From contig DATCKA010000070.1 in NCBI GenBank assembly GCA_036562495.1, positions 1 through 64,000 on the forward strand: a stretch of 64,000 nt of DNA. Direction: 5' to 3'. The notes beneath the pieces are model-generated. The model made no database searches, was not told where the DNA came from, and was given only the letters and a program-made list of their open reading frames with translations. Shown piece by piece: positions 8,014 through 14,699 of the stretch (positions are counted from its first letter, which is position 1; every line of letters starts with the position of its first letter). The translations under genes and the position numbers were made by a program. The DNA is from Geochorda sp036562495 (GTDB lineage: Bacteria; Bacillota; Limnochordia; Limnochordales; Geochordaceae).

Positions 8014-8684
8014 GCCCCCGGGGGATTTTCATCACCCTGGAGGGGCTGGACGGCACCGGCAAGAGCACCCAGGCGCGGTTGCTGGCGGGGTGGCTTCGGC
8101 GCCGGGGGCTGGAGGTCCGGCACACGTGGGAGCCGGGCGGGACGGTGCTGGGGCGTCGCCTGCGGGTTTTGCTGCTGCGCGAGGGCGAGCCGGGGGGGAT
8201 CCCGGTCCCCGAGGCCGAACTGTTGCTTTGGATGGCCGATCGTGCCCAGCACGTGGCCCAGGTGCTGCTTCCCTGGCTGCAGCGGGGCGCCGTGGTGATC
8301 TGCGAGCGCTACACCGACTCGTCGGTGGCCTACCAGGTCTTCGGCTCGGGGATGGATGAGGAGCTCGTGGAGCGGCTCAATCGCTGGGTGACGGGCGGCC
8401 TGCAGCCGGATCTGACCTTCTGGCTGGACCTGCCGGTCGGGGAGCGCCTGCCCGGCGCCGGGACGACGGGGCGTGATCGCATCGAGTCCCAGGGGGAGGC
8501 GTTCTTCCGGCGGGTGAGAGAGGGCTATGCGGCCCTGGCGACCCGCTACCCGGAGCGCATTGTCCGAATCGAGGTGGCGGGCAAGACGCGACGAGCCGTC
8601 CAGTCGGAGCTGCGCGACGTGGTCGTGCGCCGGTTGGGCGAGCGCTTGCAGGAGCTGGGGTGGGGGGCACCGGTGCGACGATGA
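8010..8684 (+). CDS. tmk: Thymidylate kinase
   Basis: Tmk phosphorylates dTMP to dTDP. The P-loop EGLDGTGKST is at residues 11-20, the dTMP-binding strand reads VVICERYTDSSVAYQ, and the LID region follows (GERLPGAGTTGRDRIE). At 224 residues it has normal length. ATG 8010 overlaps the stop of the R3H ATPase gene (ATGA) and is preceded by GAGGAG. The usual lysine/arginine-rich LID is somewhat short here. The next gene, darA, starts on the same ATGA overlap. Confidence 0.95.
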   Translation: MSPRGIFITLEGLDGTGKSTQARLLAGWLRRRGLEVRHTWEPGGTVLGRRLRVLLLREGEPGGIPVPEAELLLWMADRAQHVAQVLLPWLQRGAVVICERYTDSSVAYQVFGSGMDEELVERLNRWVTGGLQPDLTFWLDLPVGERLPGAGTTGRDRIESQGEAFFRRVREGYAALATRYPERIVRIEVAGKTRRAVQSELRDVVVRRLGERLQELGWGAPVRR

Positions 8685-8971
8685 AGCTGTTGGTGGCGGT
8701 CGTGCAGGACCAGGACGCGCCGGCGCTGATGGCGCGGCTGGTGGAGCGGGGCTTCGGCGCGACGAAGCTGGCCAGCACCGGGGGGTTCTTGCGAGAGGGC
8801 AACACGACGCTGTTGATCGGTGTCGACGACGATCGCGTGGCAGCCGCCCTCGAGTGCATCCGGGAGGTGTGCCATCGCCGCCGCCATGCGGGGACCGGCC
8901 CGGGCACCGAGGTGGAGGTGGCCGGTGCCACCGTCTTCGTGTTGGGCATCGACCGCTTCGAGCGAGTCTAA
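8681..8971 (+). CDS. darA: Cyclic-di-AMP receptor DarA (YaaQ, DUF970)
   Basis: This 96-residue PII-like protein keeps the c-di-AMP binding loop pattern GGFLREGNTTLLIGV near residues 28-42, preceded by FGATKLASTG. PII-like trimers of this family bind c-di-AMP in Bacillota; the downstream target is not known. ATG 8681 overlaps the tmk stop. The tmk-yaaQ-yaaR-holB order is conserved with Bacillus. Confidence 0.93.
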   Translation: MKLLVAVVQDQDAPALMARLVERGFGATKLASTGGFLREGNTTLLIGVDDDRVAAALECIREVCHRRRHAGTGPGTEVEVAGATVFVLGIDRFERV

Positions 8972-8976
8972 CGTCG

Positions 8977-9450
8977 ATGGAAGGGTCGCGCATCGAGGGC
9001 CTGCCCCGACGCCGCCGGGCGCCGCAGGTGACGACGACCCGCCGGGGAAGCGCCCGGGCGACGACGGAGAGCCGGGCGCCCGCTCGGGCGTTTAGCACCG
9101 AGCTCGTGGAGGCGGACCGCCGGCGCTACCAGGAGGCGCTCCAGCTGGCCCTGGATGAGGTCGAGCGCACGGGCGACGCGCTGCGCCGCTCCCCCGGGGA
9201 GTCGACGCTTTTCGCATACCGGCAGGCCGTGCGGCGCTTCTGTCAGCTCGCCCTGGCGCGCACCTACGCGGTCGAGCGGCAGTTTCGCGTGGACCCGCGG
9301 GGCGGGCGCCGGCTGCACGTGGTGGTGCGCAAGGTGGACGAGGCACTCGATCAGCTGGCCCGGGAGGTGCTGCAGGGGCAGCGCTCCGCGCTGGCCGTGG
9401 CCGCTCGCCTCGACGACATCAGGGGGTTGTTGCTGGACCTTGTCCGATGA
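8977..9450 (+). CDS. yaaR: YaaR family protein (DUF327)
   Basis: The 157-residue protein has an Arg/Ser/Thr-rich, probably disordered N-terminus (to about residue 40) and a helical DUF327 core with LVEADRRRYQEALQLALDEV, YRQAVRRFCQLALARTY and VVVRKVDEALDQLAREVL. The function of the family is unknown. It lies between darA and holB as in Bacillus. ATG 8977 is 5 bases after the darA stop. Confidence 0.85.
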   Translation: MEGSRIEGLPRRRRAPQVTTTRRGSARATTESRAPARAFSTELVEADRRRYQEALQLALDEVERTGDALRRSPGESTLFAYRQAVRRFCQLALARTYAVERQFRVDPRGGRRLHVVVRKVDEALDQLAREVLQGQRSALAVAARLDDIRGLLLDLVR

Positions 9451-10528
9451 GGGGGCTCGCCGCACCGAGGCCGAGAGCCGGCCGTACCCGTTGCGCTTCT
9501 CCGAGATCATCGGCCATGTCCGGGTGGTGCAGTGGCTGGCCCGCATCGCCTCCGAGGGGCGGGGGCCGGGGGCTTACCTCCTGTACGGGCCCGAGGGCGC
9601 GGGCAAGACGAGCCTGGCCTCGGCCTTCGTCGCGGCCCTGGCCTGCCGTCGTCGCTCCGCCCAGGGAGAGGCGTGCGGCGTCTGCGAGGCGTGCCGGGCG
9701 GTGGCCGCGGGCCGGCACCCGGACGTCACCTGGGTCGAGCCGGCCGCTGACGCTGACGGGATCGGCATCGACCAGGTCCGGCGCCTGCGCAACTGGCTCG
9801 GGATGTCCGCGACGTCGGACTGGGGCAAGGCGGCCATCATCCAGCAGGCCGATCGCATGAGCCTGCAGGCGGCCAACGCCCTGCTCAAGACCTTGGAGGA
9901 GCCCCCGGGTCCTGCCGCGATCGTGCTGCTGGCCCGAGATTTGCAGGCCATCCCGGAGACCATCCAGTCGCGGTGCCAGCGCTTCTTCGTGGGCCCCGTG
10001 CCGGCTCCCGTGCTGGCTCGCGCCCTGGCGTCCCGCCTGGGTCTCGATGACGACGAGGCCCACACCCGGGCGGTGCTGGCCGGAGGCCTGCCGGGCCGCG
10101 CCCTGGACCCCTCGGGTTCAGCGGTCGCCGCCTGGCGGCAGCGGGCCATGGAGTGGATCGAGCAGGCCGTCCAAGGCTCGCCGCGGGAGCTCATCGGGCT
10201 CGCGAGGGACGCCGAGCGGGCCGGGCCTCACGAAGTGGACGCGCAGTTTCAGGCGATGATATGGTTGTGGCGGGATGTTGCTGCATGGGGCTGGGTGAGG
10301 AGAGCCGACTGCCTGATCGACCTCGGCCTGAGCGACCGAGTCGTCGCCGTAGGCCGGCAGGTCGACCCCGCGCGCGCCGTGGACGCCCTGGAGACCTTGT
10401 TGACGGCGCGACGGATGCTGGCGGAATACACGCACCCGAGGCTGGTGCTCCACTGGGCATGGATGACGCTGCGCCGGGCCCGGGCGGGGCCTGCGAGCAG
10501 GACAGGCCGTCCGAGGCGGTCCGCGTAG
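9440..10528 (+). CDS. holB: DNA polymerase III delta-prime subunit
   Basis: The AAA+ clamp-loader fold is clear: FSEIIGHVRVVQWL at the start, Walker A GPEGAGKTSLA, a zinc-binding CGVCEACRAV, the sensor region MSLQAANALLKTLEEPP, and SRCQRFFV. The C-terminal collar domain follows. Unlike many delta-prime subunits it keeps a full-looking P-loop. TTG 9440 overlaps the 3' end of yaaR and gives 362 residues; the next in-frame GTG would delete the conserved IIGH segment. A strong ribosome binding site is not visible, so translation is probably coupled to yaaR. Confidence 0.9.
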   Translation: MSDEGARRTEAESRPYPLRFSEIIGHVRVVQWLARIASEGRGPGAYLLYGPEGAGKTSLASAFVAALACRRRSAQGEACGVCEACRAVAAGRHPDVTWVEPAADADGIGIDQVRRLRNWLGMSATSDWGKAAIIQQADRMSLQAANALLKTLEEPPGPAAIVLLARDLQAIPETIQSRCQRFFVGPVPAPVLARALASRLGLDDDEAHTRAVLAGGLPGRALDPSGSAVAAWRQRAMEWIEQAVQGSPRELIGLARDAERAGPHEVDAQFQAMIWLWRDVAAWGWVRRADCLIDLGLSDRVVAVGRQVDPARAVDALETLLTARRMLAEYTHPRLVLHWAWMTLRRARAGPASRTGRPRRSA

Positions 10529-11247
10529 CGGGGGTGCGCTTCCCCAAGAGCCGCAAGGTGTACGACTTCGACGCCAACTGCTTCGACCTGGCCCCGGGCG
10601 ACTGGGTGGTGGTCGAGACCCGGTACGGCCAGGAGGCGGGGCAGGTGGCGTCGCCGCCGCGTCTCATCCCGCGGCACGAGGCGCCCGAGGGGCTGCGTCC
10701 CGTGCTCCGGGTGGCGACGGAGGAGGACATGGCCGCCCGGCAGGCGTGGACCGAGCGCGAACCCGAGGCGATGGCGACGGCTCGGGCCATGATCGAGCGG
10801 CACCAGCTCCCGATGCGGCTGATCGATGCCGAGTACGCCTTCGACGGGAGCCGGCTCACCTTCTACTTCAGCGCCGAGGGTCGGGTCGACTTTCGCGCCC
10901 TTGTCAAGGACCTGGCAGGGCACTTCCAGACCCGCATCGACCTCCGCCAGATCGGTGCCCGTGACGTGGCGCGCATGGTCGGGGGCATCGGGCCGTGCGG
11001 GTTGCAGCTGTGCTGCAGGACCTTCCTGCAAGATCTGCGGCCCGTGACGCTCCGGATGGCCAAGGAGCAGGGGCTGGCCCTCAACCCCGAGAAGCTGTCG
11101 GGCCTTTGCGGGCGGTTGATGTGCTGCCTCGCCTTCGAGATGGAGGGGAAGGCCGCCTGTCCGCGCCGGCGCGGCGCGGAGGTTTCGGAGGCCGAGACCG
11201 ACTCGGCCGAGAGCCCGGAGCTGGAGGACGGTCACCCGGCGGCGTGA
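10459..11247 (+). CDS. ricT: PSP1 domain protein RicT (YaaT)
   Basis: The protein (262 residues from ATG 10459) shows VAGVRFPKSRKVYDFDAN at the start, the PSP1 core DWVVVETRYGQEAGQV, and two cysteine clusters, CGLQLCC and CGRLMCC, that fit the iron-sulfur ligands known in RicT. In Bacillus, RicT forms the RicAFT complex, which supports RNase Y-dependent mRNA maturation and sporulation. The gene overlaps holB by about 70 bases. It is followed directly by rsmI; the yabA/yabB/yazA genes found here in Bacillus are missing. The last 30 residues are acidic and probably disordered. Confidence 0.92.
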   Translation: MDDAAPGPGGACEQDRPSEAVRVAGVRFPKSRKVYDFDANCFDLAPGDWVVVETRYGQEAGQVASPPRLIPRHEAPEGLRPVLRVATEEDMAARQAWTEREPEAMATARAMIERHQLPMRLIDAEYAFDGSRLTFYFSAEGRVDFRALVKDLAGHFQTRIDLRQIGARDVARMVGGIGPCGLQLCCRTFLQDLRPVTLRMAKEQGLALNPEKLSGLCGRLMCCLAFEMEGKAACPRRRGAEVSEAETDSAESPELEDGHPAA

Positions 11248-11969
11248 GCGGTACGCTCTGGGTCTGCGCCACACCCATCGGCAACCTGCAGGACGTCTCG
11301 CTGAGGCTGCTGGAGACGTTGCGGCAGGTGGACGTGGTCGCCGCGGAGGACACGCGGCGCACCCTCAAGCTCCTCAACGCCCACGGCATCCGGCGCCCGT
11401 TGGTCAGCTTCCACGAGCACAACGCCCGCCGACGCCTGCCCGAGCTGCTGAGGCGCCTGCACGCCGGCCAGAGCGTGGCCCTCGTCACCGATGCCGGCAC
11501 CCCCGTCATCTCCGACCCGGGAGCGGAGCTGGTGCGGGCTGCCCACGAGGCGGGCATCGCCGTGCGGGTGATCCCCGGCCCCTCCGCGGTGGTGGCGGCC
11601 CTGGCCATCGCGGGGTTGCCGGCCGAGCCCTTCTGGTTCGAGGGGTTCCTGCCGGCGAGGCGCCGGGCGCGGTTGGAGCGTCTGGAGCAGCTGCGGGCCC
11701 TGCCGGCGACGCTGGTCTTCTTCGAGGCGCCGCACCGCCTGGCCGACAGCCTGGCCGACATGGCCGCGGTGCTGGGAGACCGGGAGGCGGCGCTGGCACG
11801 CGAGCTGACCAAGGTGCACGAATCCGTCGTGCGCGACACGCTACCCGGCCTGGCCCGGCGGGTGGCCCAGGGCGAGGTGCCATCGGTGGGAGAGTTGACC
11901 CTGGTGGTGGGCCCGCCGGCGCCCGGGGCTCAGGGCGAGCAAAAAGACCCATCCGTGTCGACCCAATGA
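11244..11969 (+). CDS. rsmI: 16S rRNA (cytidine-1402 2'-O)-methyltransferase
   Basis: The protein starts with CATPIGNLQDVSLRLLETL and keeps AAEDTRRTLKLL, SFHEHN, VTDAGTPVISDPG and the SAM-site IPGPSAVVAAL, all typical of RsmI in the tetrapyrrole-methylase fold. GTG 11244 overlaps the ricT stop (GTGA) and gives 241 residues, slightly short because the C-terminal domain is trimmed after GELTLVVG. It faces the reverse-strand abrB gene. Confidence 0.95.
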   Translation: MSGTLWVCATPIGNLQDVSLRLLETLRQVDVVAAEDTRRTLKLLNAHGIRRPLVSFHEHNARRRLPELLRRLHAGQSVALVTDAGTPVISDPGAELVRAAHEAGIAVRVIPGPSAVVAALAIAGLPAEPFWFEGFLPARRRARLERLEQLRALPATLVFFEAPHRLADSLADMAAVLGDREAALARELTKVHESVVRDTLPGLARRVAQGEVPSVGELTLVVGPPAPGAQGEQKDPSVSTQ

Positions 11970-11975
11970 GCCGGG

Positions 11976-12025
11976 CCGGGGCGAGGCCGGCGGCGGCCGC
12001 GAGGTCGGCCCTCGGCCCGCCCCGG
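11976..12025. terminator. GC-rich hairpin between convergent rsmI and abrB
   Basis: CCGGGGC at 11976-11982 pairs with GCCCCGG at 12019-12025, and the inner GAGGCC and GGCC/CTC parts extend the stem. It sits between two convergent stops. There is no U-tract, so it is only a possible bidirectional terminator. Confidence 0.35.
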
Positions 12026-12039
12026 CGTCGACGCTCCTC

Positions 12040-12285
12040 TCAGGAGACCTGCCGCAGCTGTTGCAGGCAGTCGGCGCAGATGTTCTTGTCGCGGTAGCGG
12101 TGGAGGTTTTCGGCGTTACCGCAGAAGATGCAGGTCGGCTCGTACTTCTTCAGGATGATCTTCTCGCCGTCGACATAGATCTCGAGCGGGTCCTTCTCGT
12201 TGATCTGCAGGGTGCGCCGCAGCTCGATCGGGATGACGACGCGGCCCAGGTCGTCGACCTTGCGCACGATGCCGGTCGACTTCAT
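12040..12285 (-). CDS. abrB: AbrB family transition-state regulator with C-terminal zinc-ribbon-like motif
   Basis: The first 50 residues are the AbrB swapped-hairpin DNA-binding domain, beginning MKSTGIVRKVDDLGRVVIPI and continuing LRRTLQINEKDPLEIYVDG. In place of the Bacillus AbrB C-terminal domain there is CIFCGN, then 15 residues, then CADC, a likely zinc-binding pair seen in AbrB proteins of clostridia-like Bacillota. It would repress stationary-phase genes during growth. A ribosome binding site (GGGGCGAGG) precedes the ATG, and a near-consensus promoter is 66 bases upstream. At 81 residues it is a typical length. Confidence 0.93.
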   Translation of the reverse strand: MKSTGIVRKVDDLGRVVIPIELRRTLQINEKDPLEIYVDGEKIILKKYEPTCIFCGNAENLHRYRDKNICADCLQQLRQVS

Positions 12286-12350
12286 CGTCCTCGCCCCCCT
12301 TCCCCGGTCGAGGCACGAATTCCTGACGTTTCCAGATTAGCGCGCATTAC

Positions 12351-12379
12351 ATCATATGGAATAACCGTCAGAGCGTCAA
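12351..12379 (-). promoter_or_regulatory. Sigma-A type promoter of abrB
   Basis: On the reverse strand TTGACG (12379-12374), a 17-bp spacer and TATGAT (12356-12351) form a near-consensus promoter. Transcription would start near 12344, leaving a leader of about 60 bases before the abrB ATG. The local AT-richness contrasts with the surrounding sequence. Confidence 0.75.
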
Positions 12380-12413
12380 CATAACCGGCAGAAAACGGAA
12401 GCCTCCCTGCCGT

Positions 12414-12857
12414 TTACAGCAGCCGACCCAGCAGGGCGACCAGGCCCGCCGCCACCAGGGGACCCACGGGGATCCCTCCCAGCGCCCAGACCCCCGCCAG
12501 GGAGCCCAGCACCAACCCCAGCAACACCTCCGGGCGATCCCGCATCAGCGAGACGCCGTCCGCGGCCAGGCGGCTCGAGACCAGCCCGACCATGAAGCTC
12601 AACAGGCCGGTGCGCGTCAACGCCACCCGCCCGAAGAGCTCCGGCGCCCCGGCTACCCCGCTCACCGCGGGCAACAGCAGCCCCAGCACCAGGAAGAGGA
12701 TGCCGAGCTCGGTGCTGTGACGGGCCACGCCCTCCACCGTGCCGGGCGGGCCCAGGGTGCGCAGGGCCAAAGCCAAAAGCGCCGCCAGCCCGACGGCGTC
12801 GTTGCCTCCCAACAGTCCCAGGGCACCCAGTGCCACCAGCAACAGCGACTCCCACAT
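12414..12857 (-). CDS. DUF441 (UPF0756) membrane protein
   Basis: This 147-residue protein has four hydrophobic segments and matches the UPF0756/DUF441 family: LLLVALGALGLLGGNDAVGLAALLAL at the start, a middle LGILFLVLGLLLPAVSG, and an end reading IPVGPLVAAGLVALL. The role of the family is unknown. ATG 12857 gives the usual N-terminus; the open frame extends further upstream with a basic, non-homologous stretch that I discard. GTG 12863 is an alternative. Confidence 0.75.
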   Translation of the reverse strand: MWESLLLVALGALGLLGGNDAVGLAALLALALRTLGPPGTVEGVARHSTELGILFLVLGLLLPAVSGVAGAPELFGRVALTRTGLLSFMVGLVSSRLAADGVSLMRDRPEVLLGLVLGSLAGVWALGGIPVGPLVAAGLVALLGRLL

Positions 12858-12937
12858 GTCCACGCGGGGAATCCTATGCGCCCGACCCGCCGGCTCTGCC
12901 AGGGGATGCCGCCTCGGCCGGATGCCGGCGAAACGGG

Positions 12938-12943
12938 TATAAT
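12938..12943 (+). promoter_or_regulatory. Perfect -10 box (TATAAT) upstream of the MIP18-like gene
   Basis: TATAAT occurs 27 bases before the ATG at 12971 in an otherwise GC-rich gap. No good -35 hexamer is seen 16-18 bases upstream, so an activator or extended contact may be needed. Confidence 0.5.
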
Positions 12944-12970
12944 AAGTCGTCATCGGGGGGTGCGCCGCGC

Positions 12971-13282
12971 ATGACGGCCCCACAGTTGACCGAAGACGCG
13001 GTCCGAGAGGCGCTCAAGCAAGTCGTCGACCCGGAGCTCGGCATCAACGTCGTCGACCTGGGACTGGTCTATGGCATCACCATCGAGGGCGGCAAGGTGC
13101 ACGTCCGCATGACGCTGACGGCCATCGGTTGCCCGCTGGCCTTCATGGTCAACCAGATGGTGGACCAGGCCGTCCGACAGCTGCCGGGGGTCCAAGAGGT
13201 CGAGGTGGAGCTGGTCTGGGACCCGCCCTGGACGCCGGAGCGGATGAGCGAGGAGGCCAGGGCGCTTCTGGGCTTCTGGTGA
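12971..13282 (+). CDS. MIP18/DUF59 family iron-sulfur assembly protein
   Basis: The 103-residue protein matches the DUF59 fold: DAVREALKQVVDPELGINVVDLGLVYGI, then VHVRMTLTAIGCPLAFMVNQM with the single conserved Cys, then VQEVEVELVWDPPWTPERMSEEAR. This family (SufT, PaaD, MIP18) helps deliver Fe-S clusters. No suf or paa genes are adjacent, so the target is unknown. ATG 12971 follows a TATAAT box. The ppa gene starts 66 bases later. Confidence 0.88.
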   Translation: MTAPQLTEDAVREALKQVVDPELGINVVDLGLVYGITIEGGKVHVRMTLTAIGCPLAFMVNQMVDQAVRQLPGVQEVEVELVWDPPWTPERMSEEARALLGFW

Positions 13283-13347
13283 GCGGCGGAGCGGAAGGAG
13301 GGGGCCCTACGGAGCCGTCGGTCGCATCGCGTGATGGGGTGGGCAGC

Positions 13348-13884
13348 GTGCCCGAGTCGCTCCTGGTGGTCATCGAGGTGCCCAAGGGCACGCAAAACAA
13401 GTACGAGTACGACCCCGCCACCGGCCGCATGGTGCTCAACCGGGTGCTCTACTCGCCCATGTACTACCCTGGCGAGTACGGCTTCGTGCCCGACACGCTG
13501 GCCGAGGACGGGGATCCCCTGGACGTGCTGGTCATCTCCAGCATCGCGACCTTCCCGGGGTGCGCCGTGCCCGTGCGGGTGTTGGGCGCTCTCGACATGG
13601 AGGACGACAAGGGCCCCGATACCAAGATCCTGGGCGTCATCAGCGTCGACCCTCGGCTGGAGCAGATGGGCACGCTCGCCGACGTGCCCCATCACTTCCT
13701 GCGCGAGGTCGAGCACTTCTTCAAGGTCTACAAGGAGCTCGAGGGCAAGCCCTGCATCATCCGCGGCTGGCACGACGCCCGCCATGCCTGGCGGTTGATC
13801 GAGGAGGCCCGGCAGCGCTTCGTCAACGGCGCTTCCGGCATCTGCTCCCCGCCCACCGTCACCTACGGCGAACGATCCGGCTGA
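13348..13884 (+). CDS. ppa: Inorganic pyrophosphatase (family I)
   Basis: The soluble family I enzyme hydrolyses PPi to phosphate and drives biosynthesis. The signature is intact: NKYEYDPATGRMVLNRV, YYPGEYGFVPDTL, and DGDPLDVLV with the metal-binding Asp residues; DMEDDKGPDTKI carries further ligands, and HFFKVYKELEGK closes the site. GTG 13348 gives 178 residues; GTG 13339 is an alternative. The 3' end overlaps convergent tatD by 22 bases. Confidence 0.95.
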   Translation: MPESLLVVIEVPKGTQNKYEYDPATGRMVLNRVLYSPMYYPGEYGFVPDTLAEDGDPLDVLVISSIATFPGCAVPVRVLGALDMEDDKGPDTKILGVISVDPRLEQMGTLADVPHHFLREVEHFFKVYKELEGKPCIIRGWHDARHAWRLIEEARQRFVNGASGICSPPTVTYGERSG

Positions 13885-14699
13885 AGCTCCAGCCCAAACA
13901 GCTCCACCGCCGCTTGGGTGGTCGCCTGCGCGACCGCCTCGACGGGCAGGCCGCGCAGGCGTGCCAGGCTCTCGGCCACCAGCGCGACGTGGGCAGGCTC
14001 GTTGCGCTGGCCGCGATGGGGCACAGGCGCCAGGTAGGGCGCGTCCGTCTCCAGGACCAGGCGCTCCAGCGGCACCGCGCCGATGACGGCCCGGATGGCG
14101 TCGGCGTTGCGGAAGGTCAGCATCCCGCCCACGCCCAGATACCACCCCAGCGCCAGGGCCTGCTCGGCCTGCTCCCGGTCGCCGGCGAAGGCGTGCAGCA
14201 CACCCCGCACCCGCGGGTAGCGCCGGATGATCGCGAGCACGGTCGACTCCGCCTCACGGGCATGGACGGAGACGGGCTTGCCGAGCCGTTGGGCCAGGTC
14301 CAGCTGCCGCTCGAAGATCTCCTGCTGCACGTCACGCGGCGAGAAGTCGTAGTGGAAGTCCAGCCCGATCTCGCCGATGGCCCGCACCTCGGGCTCGGCA
14401 GCCAGCCGCTCCAGCGCCTCGAGCGCCGCCTCGGGCGCTCCGGCTCTGCCCGCCTCGTGGGGGTGGATGCCCACCGCGACGGCCACCGCAGGCATCCCGT
14501 CGCCGGTGGCGAAGCGGCGGGCCAACGCCACGGTACGCCGGGCGCTGTCGAGGTCGGTGCTGCAGCTCAGGACGGCCCGCACGCCCCTCTCCCCGGCCCT
14601 GCGCAGCACCGCCTCCCGGTCCTCGTCGAAGCGGGCGTCGTCCAGGTGGACGTGGGTGTCGACCAGCGGCGGGGCCTCCGGACGGGGTGTGGTCGTCAC
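13863..14699 (-). CDS. tatD: TatD family metal-dependent hydrolase
   Basis: The 278-residue TIM-barrel hydrolase keeps the metal-binding DTHVHLDD (residues 14-21), GIHPHEA, AIGEIGLDFHYD, PVSVHAREA, HAFAGD and LVLETDAPYLAP. TatD proteins are 3'-5' DNA exonucleases and aminoacyl-tRNA-linked hydrolases. The GTG start overlaps the metG stop as GTGA, so the two are cotranscribed under the T-box, an arrangement also common in Bacillota. Confidence 0.93.
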   Translation of the reverse strand: MTTTPRPEAPPLVDTHVHLDDARFDEDREAVLRRAGERGVRAVLSCSTDLDSARRTVALARRFATGDGMPAVAVAVGIHPHEAGRAGAPEAALEALERLAAEPEVRAIGEIGLDFHYDFSPRDVQQEIFERQLDLAQRLGKPVSVHAREAESTVLAIIRRYPRVRGVLHAFAGDREQAEQALALGWYLGVGGMLTFRNADAIRAVIGAVPLERLVLETDAPYLAPVPHRGQRNEPAHVALVAESLARLRGLPVEAVAQATTQAAVELFGLELQPDRSP

